DNA from: CAZLBV01 sp964557845
GTDB lineage: Bacteria > Acidobacteriota > Aminicenantia > Aminicenantales > Aminicenantaceae
Reading direction: 5' to 3'
DNA length: 6,897 nt
NCBI GenBank assembly: GCA_964557845.1
Contig: CAZLBV010000231.1
Location: forward strand, 1 to 6,897
Made by a program: the position numbers and the translations under genes. The stretch's first letter is position 1; each line of letters opens with the position of its first letter. This document shows positions 1 to 5,857 of the stretch, piece by piece. Under the pieces are notes generated by a model. That model saw only the letters and a program-made list of their open reading frames with translations. It was not told the DNA's origin and searched no databases.

Positions 1-574
1 ATGGAGTCCAGACAGCGAGGAATAAAAAGAAAAAAATAACTAGATAAAAATACCAGGGCAAGGCACCTTCAATGGCCATAAGAATGTGAAACAAAGAAGC
101 CCATGTGCTCAACAAAACATGTCCGGCATGAGGCATTTTGGTGGTTGGCCTTAAGTAGGCAAAGATGACTCCAAGGACTGCCAAGGGATTAACCAGCCAC
201 CATTTTTCAATAAAACCAAGATGTATGCCGCGATTGGGTAGATCTAATAAGATCTCTCCCAAATAGGGAATAATTGAGTCACTGATAGTAGCAATGCCAA
301 CAGAGCCAAAGTATCCGATCAGCAGCAGGATCCAAAGATTGCACTGTCCCTTTATGCATTTTTTAGTGAGGTGATCGCAAGTATGAAGTTTATAAACAGA
401 AGCGGTAACCAAAGCGCTTAAAATTACATGGATTGGATGGAGAACATAAAAAATATTGTAGGATATATTGGCCGGCATATTGAATGAAACAATGATTATG
501 AGAATGCCGGTGAGTGCGCCAAAACTGGTGAACGGCGCGTGATTTTTCAACTCATTAATAATATCTTTAAGCAT
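1..574 (-). CDS. Polytopic membrane protein of unknown function, 3' end beyond the window
   Basis: An open frame of 191 codons starts with ATG at 574 and runs off the left edge without a stop, so the C-terminus is missing. A GGAGG site at 581-585 sits 6 nt before the ATG and fixes the start. The protein has a short charged N-terminus, then hydrophobic segments at about residues 15-32, 41-62, 79-105, 126-141, 150-170 and 172-190, so it is an inner-membrane protein with five or six helices in the visible part. Histidines lie in or next to the helices (H12, H46, H49, H118, H149, H152, H163). The loop after helix 2 carries HTCDHLTKKCIKGQC (residues 64-78), with three Cys and two His, which would suit a metal site. 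I do not recognise the family. A metal-transport or metal-sensing role is only a guess from these residues. It is 221 nt downstream of groES and probably has its own promoter. Confidence 0.8.
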   Translation of the reverse strand, partial: MLKDIINELKNHAPFTSFGALTGILIIIVSFNMPANISYNIFYVLHPIHVILSALVTASVYKLHTCDHLTKKCIKGQCNLWILLLIGYFGSVGIATISDSIIPYLGEILLDLPNRGIHLGFIEKWWLVNPLAVLGVIFAYLRPTTKMPHAGHVLLSTWASLFHILMAIEGALPWYFYLVIFFFLFLAVWTP

Positions 575-580
575 ATTCAC

Positions 581-585
581 CCTCC
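581..585 (-). promoter_or_regulatory. Ribosome binding site of the membrane protein
   Basis: GGAGG on the minus strand, 6 nt before the ATG at 574. It supports that start and shows that the truncated leftmost frame is a real gene. Confidence 0.7.
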
Positions 586-656
586 GCTATTTAAATCCCG
601 CAACTAAGAGAGAATTAGAAACTTTCATATCAATACCAAATACTGCCTATTTCTTT

Positions 657-675
657 ATTATAATAAATGTGTCAA
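657..675 (-). promoter_or_regulatory. Possible promoter elements before the membrane protein gene
   Basis: The minus strand has a perfect TTGACA (670-675) and a perfect TATAAT (657-662), but only 7 nt apart, so they cannot act as one sigma70 promoter. Each might serve with a poorer partner. A start site near 650 would give a leader of about 75 nt. Weak call. Confidence 0.25.
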
Positions 676-795
676 CGCTTTATTTATCAATCGTCAGGGG
701 TGATTAAATATGCTATTTTAAAAAATATATTTTTCTGTTTTAGTCCCGGAATGTTAGGCTTTTTCCATTTGAAGATGTCTTTTATTTTACTTTTT

Positions 796-1080
796 TTATT
801 CTGGGATTTTATCTACCTGCATATATTTTGCCAGCAGGTCATCCTCTGTGAGTAAAATATAATCATCGCCTTCCAGCCTGATCTCAGTTCCTCCGAATTC
901 TTTGTATATCAAATGATCTCCGATTACAACCTCGTCTGTAGCATCTTTTGCCTTGGCGATGACCTTTCCTTCCCGAAGCTTTTCTCTAGCACTATCTGGA
1001 AGATACAGACCTCCTGCTGTTTTCTCTTTTGCTTCTAAAGGCTTGACTAAAATACGTCCATTCATAGGCTGAAAACTCAT
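796..1080 (-). CDS. groES: GroES-like co-chaperonin (Hsp10), short roof loop
   Basis: A 94-residue protein with the GroES fold pattern along its whole length. It has an N-terminal strand (QPMNGRILVKPLE), a mobile loop at about residues 17-32 (KEKTAGGLYLPDSAR) with the hydrophobic L25-Y26-L27 tripeptide that docks on GroEL, then GKVIA, GDHLIY, and the closing strand YILLTEDDLLA. Family knowledge: a heptameric lid that caps the GroEL cage in the cytoplasm. By eye against E. coli GroES, the segment between GKVIA and GDHLIY, which forms the roof hairpin, is about 8 residues shorter, and the C-terminus runs about 9 residues past the usual end. AGGAGA at 1088-1093, 7 nt before the ATG, supports the start. 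It lies 18 nt after the redox fusion gene, so the two are probably one operon. No groEL follows, and I see no CIRCE repeat (HrcA operator) upstream of the pair. It may be a secondary or specialised GroES. Confidence 0.9.
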   Translation of the reverse strand: MSFQPMNGRILVKPLEAKEKTAGGLYLPDSAREKLREGKVIAKAKDATDEVVIGDHLIYKEFGGTEIRLEGDDYILLTEDDLLAKYMQVDKIPE

Positions 1081-1087
1081 AGTAATC

Positions 1088-1093
1088 TCTCCT
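1088..1093 (-). promoter_or_regulatory. Ribosome binding site of groES
   Basis: AGGAGA on the minus strand, 7 nt before the groES ATG. It fills most of the 18-nt gap after the upstream gene, as expected for translation within an operon. Confidence 0.7.
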
Positions 1094-1098
1094 TTATT

Positions 1099-1680
1099 TT
1101 AATTTGAAAGAAGCCTGTCAATCTTTGCCTGGTTAAAACCAACGATCAAATGGCCGTCAATATCTATCTGCGGGACAGCCATCTGACCGCTTCGCCGCAT
1201 TAATCTATCAGCTGCACGGGGATCGCGGGATATATCTATTTCCCTGAAATCAACTCCCCGTTTTCGTAAATATAACTTTGCTGCCCCGCAGGCAGGACAT
1301 CCTGGGCCGCTGTATACTATGACTCGATGAGAAGAGGTTGTTTTTCGCTTTTTTGTGGGTAGAGAATCAGTCTCCATGAGGATGCGGGTATAAAATTGAG
1401 CGCTTTCAGCTCCCTCAATCCTCCAAGAGATTTTTCCTTGCTTAACTGCGGTCACTGTAGGAACATTTTCAACTCCATACTGTTTGTGTACACCTTTCAC
1501 CTTTCCCACATCGATCGCATAAACAGGCACATCTTTATTTTCCTGACTGAATTCTTCAAGTTCATTCAGGGCACGCTTGGCTGCATCAGAAAAATCTGCA
1601 TAAAACAGCAGCATGAAAAAATTTTTATGTTTTTTTTGTACCTGTTCAAGATGAGTTGAATCTTCTATCCATTCAATCAT
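1099..1680 (-). CDS. Thioredoxin-like/glutaredoxin fusion protein
   Basis: A 193-residue cytoplasmic protein with two thioredoxin-fold domains. Residues 1-105 look like thioredoxin: FFMLLFYADF, then helix AAKRALNELEEF, DVPVYAIDVGKV and the cis-proline motif NVPT (P74). The place of the usual WCxxC reads F30-S31-D-A-A34, so both catalytic cysteines are gone and this half should be redox-inactive. A basic linker (about 108-117) leads to a glutaredoxin-like domain with VIVYSGPGCPAC (C128, C131), DFREIDISRD, the cis-proline motif AVPQI (P170) and GHLIVGF. The CPAC pair should catalyse thiol-disulfide exchange, using glutathione or a thioredoxin-reductase-type donor; the sequence does not tell which. 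Its only cysteines are the two in CPAC. AAGGA lies 10 nt before the ATG. groES follows after 18 nt. The N-terminal half may act as a binding platform that presents clients to the C-terminal half; that is inference. Confidence 0.85.
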   Translation of the reverse strand: MIEWIEDSTHLEQVQKKHKNFFMLLFYADFSDAAKRALNELEEFSQENKDVPVYAIDVGKVKGVHKQYGVENVPTVTAVKQGKISWRIEGAESAQFYTRILMETDSLPTKKRKTTSSHRVIVYSGPGCPACGAAKLYLRKRGVDFREIDISRDPRAADRLMRRSGQMAVPQIDIDGHLIVGFNQAKIDRLLSN

Positions 1681-1800
1681 TGTGTGTGGTTCCTTTTTAA
1701 ATAATTGTTTACACTTTTTCTTTTTATTCTATGGTCTGAATATATTTTATTGATCATTTTGGCTTCTAATACCTTTCTCATAAAAATCGAATCAAGTTAC

Positions 1801-1828
1801 TTCATACCTAGTAAGAGATGAAAGTCAA
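1801..1828 (-). promoter_or_regulatory. Possible sigma70-like promoter for the redox fusion-groES operon
   Basis: Minus-strand TTGACT (1823-1828), a 16-nt spacer and TATGAA (1801-1806). Transcription would start near 1794, giving a leader of about 113 nt before the ATG at 1680. It lies in the 178-nt gap after the ferredoxin gene. Neither box is perfect, and a second weaker pair (TTGATT, 18 nt, TATTAG) lies just downstream. Confidence 0.35.
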
Positions 1829-1858
1829 GATCATATAATGCGAGTGATTTTTTCGGGA

Positions 1859-2218
1859 CTAATTATCTTGAAGCTTCTCTAATTCTTCTAATGTTTTCTC
1901 TGCAATGGTTTTTTGACTGTTGAAATGCTTTTTCATTCTGTTCAAACATTTGATTTTTTCCTTTTCATCGCCAAGGCACTGGGCACAAAGCTCCATATAT
2001 TTCTTAGTTATTTCTATATTTTCCCTTATCTTTTCAGGAACTTTCTCGCTGTCATGTCGTATTGAATCTTGCGGGCACACATCATGGCAGATGCCGCAGC
2101 GAATGCATTCAGCCATATTTATATCAGCTTGTTCGATGGTTATTGAGATTGCACCGACTGGACACTCATCTACGCAGATTCCACAGCCTGTACAGCTTTC
2201 TTTATCGATCCATGGCAT
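1859..2218 (-). CDS. Dicluster 2x[4Fe-4S] ferredoxin-like protein with helical C-terminal tail
   Basis: A 119-residue protein starting MPWIDKES. It has two ferredoxin cluster motifs: C9-x2-C12-x2-C15-x3-C19-P and C38-x2-C41-x2-C44-x3-C48-P. Each should help bind one of two [4Fe-4S] clusters, so it should carry low-potential electrons in the cytoplasm. The tail, residues 57-119, is charged and helical (ENIEITKKYMEL, AEKTLEELEKL), and ferredoxin-like proteins with such a tail are familiar from anaerobes; their partner is not known to me. This copy has three more cysteines in the tail (C78, C81, C91). I chose the ATG at 2218 because a GGAGG (2226-2230) lies 7 nt before it and the ferredoxin domain starts there. 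An in-frame ATG at 2254 would add 12 residues but has no good ribosome binding site. It is 296 nt downstream of the SnoaL-like gene and so probably has its own promoter. Confidence 0.88.
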   Translation of the reverse strand: MPWIDKESCTGCGICVDECPVGAISITIEQADINMAECIRCGICHDVCPQDSIRHDSEKVPEKIRENIEITKKYMELCAQCLGDEKEKIKCLNRMKKHFNSQKTIAEKTLEELEKLQDN

Positions 2219-2225
2219 TTTGAAT

Positions 2226-2230
2226 CCTCC
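2226..2230 (-). promoter_or_regulatory. Ribosome binding site that decides the ferredoxin start
   Basis: GGAGG on the minus strand, 7 nt before the ATG at 2218. It lies inside the longer in-frame reading from 2254, and favours the shorter protein. Confidence 0.75.
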
Positions 2231-2257
2231 TTGTTTCTCAATGATTCTTTGCAACGA

Positions 2258-2273
2258 TTCTTCAGGTGAAGAA
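2258..2273 (-). promoter_or_regulatory. Operator-like dyad in the ferredoxin leader
   Basis: TTCTTCACCTGAAGAA on the minus strand: a perfect 7-bp inverted repeat around 2 nt, 40-55 nt before the ferredoxin ATG. Size and symmetry suit a dimeric repressor or activator, but no known regulator motif is recognised. With a 2-nt loop it is a poor RNA hairpin, which favours a DNA site. Confidence 0.35.
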
Positions 2274-2514
2274 AGGATTATCCGGACCTAGGTTCTTTAT
2301 GATTTTACCTAAATTAACTAAGAAAAATAAATAGTAAAAATAGCATACTAAAAGTGACGAAGTCAACGGCTCAAAGAAACCCAAAAAAGGAGATAACCCG
2401 CATAAATCTTTTCTGGAATATAGTTTAATGGCGGTAATAGACGTGATATTTTTAAAACAAAGGAAGCATTTGGCTTAAAAGAAGTATTTTTTTATACGGG
2501 ACTCCTTTATCTGC
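2274..2514. other. Intergenic stretch between the SnoaL-like gene and the ferredoxin gene
   Basis: Apart from the weak promoter listed separately, it contains adjoining short palindromes TCCGGA (2281-2286) and ACCTAGGT (2286-2293). No hairpin followed by a T tract is seen after the SnoaL-like stop, and no small gene with a ribosome binding site is seen on either strand. Confidence 0.45.
2337..2366 (-). promoter_or_regulatory. Possible sigma70-like promoter of the ferredoxin gene
   Basis: Minus-strand TTGACT (2361-2366), an 18-nt spacer and TATTTT (2337-2342). Transcription would start near 2330, about 110 nt before the ATG, so the dyad at 2258-2273 would lie in the transcribed leader. The -10 box is poor. 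Confidence 0.3.
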
Positions 2515-3111
2515 TTACCACTCGCAGGCTCGTGGATGAGGGGCATCATAGGTCCCAGATCCCATGGAATTGGTTACTTTACTTCCGGTATCTTTTATTA
2601 AATGGTACGTAAAGACTGCATGTCCAGTGGCGATAATGGTGTCTAGGGGTTCAGGTAGCTCTTCCGGAACAGCTACAGGTATGACTCTTAAGCTTAAGAC
2701 AGAGAAGTCTAAATCTGTTACACCTTGATTATTTTTTACTTCCATCCAGAAATCAATAAAATCTTGTCTTTCAGTCAGTTTTGTCCCTTTGAGATCATAA
2801 AAAATAATCTTGTCATTTATCCATTTATCATTCACTTTTTTATAGATTTTGTCCGCAAATCTCTCAATATCATTTTTTTTAAAACAGTCTATAAAATACA
2901 AGAAATATTTATTCTCCAAATCCTTCTTAAACTTTATTTCCAGCTTAATAATATCTCCTGGGGAAAGAGATTTTTGGATAGGATCCTTACCAATGGGTTT
3001 TTCATCCCCAGTTTGTTCACACTGAATCTGCAGAGTGAAGACGATGCAGATCATTATGACCCAGGGCAGGATCACATTGGACTTAAAAAGCAGTTTTTTC
3101 CCTTTTGACAT
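2515..3111 (-). CDS. Exported SnoaL/NTF2-like small protein, possible lipoprotein
   Basis: A 198-residue protein. Its N-terminus is a signal sequence: basic K3-K10, then a hydrophobic stretch at residues 13-27 (VILPWVIMICIVFTL). C31 follows in LQIQC; the glutamine at -1 departs from the usual lipobox, so lipidation is uncertain, but export is likely. Residues 60-175 fit a SnoaL-like or DUF4440 (NTF2-like cone) domain: a helix YFLYFIDCFKKNDIERFADKIY, then GTKLTERQDFIDFWMEVKN, GVTDLDFSVLSLRVIP and the strand TIIATGHAVFTYHLI. These folds bind small ligands or act as sensing modules; no catalytic residues can be assigned. It ends abruptly in ACEW, slightly short of a typical NTF2 end. GGAGG (3117-3121), 5 nt before the ATG, supports the start. 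It lies 66 nt after the kinase gene, with no clear promoter between, so it is probably co-transcribed. Confidence 0.7.
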   Translation of the reverse strand: MSKGKKLLFKSNVILPWVIMICIVFTLQIQCEQTGDEKPIGKDPIQKSLSPGDIIKLEIKFKKDLENKYFLYFIDCFKKNDIERFADKIYKKVNDKWINDKIIFYDLKGTKLTERQDFIDFWMEVKNNQGVTDLDFSVLSLRVIPVAVPEELPEPLDTIIATGHAVFTYHLIKDTGSKVTNSMGSGTYDAPHPRACEW

Positions 3112-3116
3112 TTTTA

Positions 3117-3121
3117 CCTCC
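3117..3121 (-). promoter_or_regulatory. Ribosome binding site of the SnoaL-like gene
   Basis: GGAGG on the minus strand, 5 nt before the ATG at 3111. Confidence 0.7.
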
Positions 3122-3154
3122 CTCTTTAAAAAATGATAAAAACACTTTTATATA

Positions 3155-3173
3155 AATTCCCTTAACTGGAATT
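3155..3173 (-). repeat. Short inverted repeat between the kinase and SnoaL-like genes
   Basis: AATTCC and GGAATT, 6 bp each, separated by 7 nt, starting 4 nt after the kinase stop codon. The RNA could form a weak hairpin. No T tract follows directly, so a terminator is unlikely; an mRNA-processing or 3'-end stabilising element is possible, or chance. Confidence 0.3.
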
Positions 3174-3177
3174 ATGG

Positions 3178-5748
3178 TTAAATATCAGAGTATTTTTTTA
3201 ACCTTTCTTGATATTTGTTCTTTTCTTCTTTGATAATCTCCTGGAAACGAGGGTCATCACGCAGGCCGTCATAAAAGTTATTTTCACTTAAAGCAAGATA
3301 AGTATAAGGAAATGTTTTTATTTGGCCTAAGCCGAACTTAATGACATTTTGGATATTTTCTATCGCTTTATCTTTCATTCCTAAGAGAGAGTATACTGGG
3401 GATATGAGTGAAGTATATATGTAAGGATCCAAATCCTGAATGATCGTTAAAGCCTTCTCTTTTTCTCCATGAAACGCATAAATATAAGCCCGAGTATACT
3501 GAATATCAGGCAAATCCTGATTTTTTTTCTCTACTCCGGCGATTACTTTTTCAGCCTCATCGAATTTTTCCATCATGATGAGCTGGCGCGCGTGAAGAAG
3601 TTGAATATTGCTGTCATCCGGGACTTGCTTTAGGGCTGGTCTTAGAATTTCTGCTGCTTCTTCATATTTGCCTAATTTCATAAAGCATCTTGCGCAATAT
3701 TCACGGTACTTTTGAGATACTGGGTCTATTTCAATTGCCCTTAGGTAAAATTCAAGAGCGTTATTGTATAATCCTATATCATTAAAAAAACTGGCAACAT
3801 GATAATTGATTTTCGGATTGGTTGGATCCAGATCAAGAGCCCTCTTGTAAAATTTAAATGCTTCTTCCCATTCTTCTTTATAGAAATGAGCCCATCCAAG
3901 CCCCACATTCGCCTCTGCTAAATCAGGATCAATTTGATAAGCAGTATCGTAGTTTTTTTCCATATTTGAAAAATATATAAAATCTTTTTCTGCATAGATG
4001 AATCGGTTATGGTATACATCTCCAAGGCTCAAATAGGCCATTGCAAAATCATTTTCGATATCAATCGCTTTTTCATAATTTTTTACGGACTCCTTAAAAT
4101 TTTCTTCTTCTGCCTCAGGATTTATTTCATCGAGGGAATCTAAATATTTTCTTTCGAAATATTTTCCTTTGCTGTAGTATTGTAGCGCCTCGGGGTTTTC
4201 AGGTTCCCTTTTAGCCATGGCTTTTTCCTTCTCAGGAGTGAATATGACCCCCAATTTAGCTGCGACATCTTTTACAAATTCAAGACGAAGTTCAGAAAAT
4301 CTATTCCGGGTTTTCTCATAATTAAAATTATCGATGACAAAATTTTGGCTCGCATTCACAAGTTGTGCGGTTATCGCTATTTTCTCATCCTCAACTTTTA
4401 GATAAGAGACCAAAATTGTTTCTGCATCGAGTCCTTGTCCGATTTCTTTAAGGCTTTTTCCTTCTTCCCAAAGGTTCCGGATAGAACGATAGGGGCTTAC
4501 CTTCAAATCCTTGCAGCTGGATAAGTTTGTAATGAGGGTCATGGTCATTTCATCGCATAGCGCCTCTTGATCTCCTAACGGGCTTCGATCCTCAAAAGGA
4601 AGAACAGCAATGGAATTTTTCCAGTCCATCCGATTTGACGGTTGTGTCCGGTTGAGTAAGATATATCCCAAGATCACCATCAAAACCAAAGAGATAGCGG
4701 CCAGCCAAAAAAGGGCCTGATGTGGCCTTCGTTTTGAATTCAATCTGGGTTTTGGTTTTATTTTAGGTATTATCTTCTCACTGGCAGGATGCTTTCTCCC
4801 TATCTTAATGAGATCTAAGCTTACTTCTTCTGCATTCTGATATCTGTCCTCTTTATTTTTTTCAAGGCATTTTTCCAATATATGGCAGAGATGGTTTGGA
4901 ATCTCCGGATTTAAATCATGTGGATGCGGAGGAGGGTCATTTATGTGCTTATAGCCGAGAGCAAATGAGTCATCTCCCTCAAATGGAACCCTTCCGGTTA
5001 ACATTTCATAAAGAATTATTCCGAATGAATAAATATCAGATCTTTGGTCCAATCCCTCTCCACCGACCTGTTCAGGTGACATGTACTGCGGGGTGCCCAT
5101 TGTCCTTCCTTCTCTTGTTATTTGTTTTGATTCAAGCGATCGGGCGATCCCAAAATCCATGATCCGGACTTCACCCTTATTGTCGATCATAATATTGCTC
5201 GATTTTAGATCCCTATGAATGACCCCCAATTGATGGGCGGCTGCCATTCCTTCACAGATCTGAATAGCCAGGGATACTGCTGATCCTATTTCTAATCGTT
5301 TGGTTCTTTTTATGTAACGTTTTAAATTTTCTCCAGGGATATATTCCATTGTGATGAAATATGTTCCAGCAACTTCTCCCAGATCGAACATTTGACAGAC
5401 GTTTTTATGTTTGATCTTTCTTGCTAATTTAAGTTCGTTGCGGAACCTTTCAACTACTTTCGCGGATACGGGAATTCCCGGGCGGATTATTTTGAGAGCA
5501 ACTTCTTCCCCTACTGTTTTGTCCTTTACCCGGTAGACTTTTCCCATGCCCCCTTGGCCCAGCTCTTCGATGATCTCATACCGTCCTGCGAAAGTTGTTC
5601 CTTTTTCTAATTCAGAAAAAGGTGTCTCCAGGGTTGCAGTTTGACCAGTGGAATTTTCTTCCGGTGGAGTTAAAGATGTTCCACAATTAACACAAAAATT
5701 TATCCCATCAGGATTATCAAAGTGACAGGAAGGACAAATTTTAGTCAA
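3178..5748 (-). CDS. Receptor Ser/Thr protein kinase with zinc ribbon, TolB-like and TPR domains
   Basis: An 856-residue protein read from TTG at 5748. Order of parts: zinc ribbon (C5-x2-C8, C19-x2-C22); PknB-type kinase at about 55-320; a basic segment; one membrane helix at about 345-365; a TolB N-terminal-like domain at about 378-500 (IAVLPFEDRSP, TLITNLSS, ITAQLVNASQ); and TPR repeats at about 515-790. The kinase is complete by eye: GQGGMG loop (64-69), VALK lysine K86, helix-C E105, HRDLKSSN (D180, N185), DFG (198-200) and SPE (E226). It should phosphorylate Ser/Thr of cytoplasmic targets, with the TolB/TPR part outside the inner membrane as sensor or scaffold; basic residues before the helix fit that topology. 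An in-frame TTG at 5784 would add 12 residues, but it has no ribosome binding site and lies before the predicted transcription start; the zinc ribbon normally starts close to the N-terminus. GGGG (5754-5757) lies 5 nt before the chosen TTG. The SnoaL-like gene follows. Confidence 0.9.
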   Translation of the reverse strand: MTKICPSCHFDNPDGINFCVNCGTSLTPPEENSTGQTATLETPFSELEKGTTFAGRYEIIEELGQGGMGKVYRVKDKTVGEEVALKIIRPGIPVSAKVVERFRNELKLARKIKHKNVCQMFDLGEVAGTYFITMEYIPGENLKRYIKRTKRLEIGSAVSLAIQICEGMAAAHQLGVIHRDLKSSNIMIDNKGEVRIMDFGIARSLESKQITREGRTMGTPQYMSPEQVGGEGLDQRSDIYSFGIILYEMLTGRVPFEGDDSFALGYKHINDPPPHPHDLNPEIPNHLCHILEKCLEKNKEDRYQNAEEVSLDLIKIGRKHPASEKIIPKIKPKPRLNSKRRPHQALFWLAAISLVLMVILGYILLNRTQPSNRMDWKNSIAVLPFEDRSPLGDQEALCDEMTMTLITNLSSCKDLKVSPYRSIRNLWEEGKSLKEIGQGLDAETILVSYLKVEDEKIAITAQLVNASQNFVIDNFNYEKTRNRFSELRLEFVKDVAAKLGVIFTPEKEKAMAKREPENPEALQYYSKGKYFERKYLDSLDEINPEAEEENFKESVKNYEKAIDIENDFAMAYLSLGDVYHNRFIYAEKDFIYFSNMEKNYDTAYQIDPDLAEANVGLGWAHFYKEEWEEAFKFYKRALDLDPTNPKINYHVASFFNDIGLYNNALEFYLRAIEIDPVSQKYREYCARCFMKLGKYEEAAEILRPALKQVPDDSNIQLLHARQLIMMEKFDEAEKVIAGVEKKNQDLPDIQYTRAYIYAFHGEKEKALTIIQDLDPYIYTSLISPVYSLLGMKDKAIENIQNVIKFGLGQIKTFPYTYLALSENNFYDGLRDDPRFQEIIKEEKNKYQERLKKYSDI

Positions 5749-5774
5749 TTTTTCCCCGCAACTTTTATGGATTA

Positions 5775-5804
5775 ATAGTATCAAGCTTGAAAGGCTATTG
5801 TCAA
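5775..5804 (-). promoter_or_regulatory. Sigma70-like promoter of the kinase gene
   Basis: Minus-strand TTGACA (5799-5804), an 18-nt spacer and TACTAT (5775-5780). An A/T-only run just upstream (about 5803-5824) resembles an UP element. Transcription would start near 5768, 20 nt before the TTG at 5748. This is the best promoter in the window and it bears on the start choice of the kinase. Confidence 0.5.
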
Positions 5805-5857
5805 ATTAAATAAATTTAAATAATCATATCCGCAAATTGATATCTGAAGATGTAATT

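Larger units (their letters stand above)
575..795. other. AT-rich intergenic stretch between groES and the membrane protein gene
   Basis: Besides the ribosome binding site and promoter-like hexamers listed separately, it holds a perfect 14-nt A/T-only palindrome at 721-734 (aaaaatatattttt). I find no GC-rich hairpin with a T tract, so there is no convincing terminator for groES, and no small gene with a ribosome binding site. Confidence 0.5.

Noticed and set aside
721..734. A/T palindrome as a groES terminator
   Set aside because: It has no G or C in the stem, so it would be a very weak hairpin; AT-only palindromes are expected in such AT-rich DNA.
667..855. Plus-strand 62-codon open frame rich in Phe, Leu and Ile
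   Set aside because: It overlaps the groES 3' end and an AT-rich spacer, has no ribosome binding site, and its hydrophobicity follows from T-rich sequence.
1396..1659. Plus-strand 87-codon open frame
   Set aside because: It lies fully inside the thioredoxin/glutaredoxin fusion gene, which has clear domain motifs on the other strand.
1855..1861. Recurrent GGGACT/AGTCCC in three intergenic regions (also near 742 and 2498)
   Set aside because: Six bases in three places without shared flanks or spacing is compatible with chance.
2219..2254. Longer ferredoxin reading with 12 extra N-terminal residues
   Set aside because: The GGAGG 7 nt before the ATG at 2218 and the family's usual start favour the shorter form.
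1920..2291. Plus-strand 123-codon open frame opposite the ferredoxin gene
   Set aside because: The minus strand encodes eight correctly spaced cluster cysteines; the plus-strand product has no recognisable pattern.
4896..5162. Plus-strand 88-codon open frame
   Set aside because: It is opposite conserved kinase subdomains, and no start site or protein motif supports it.
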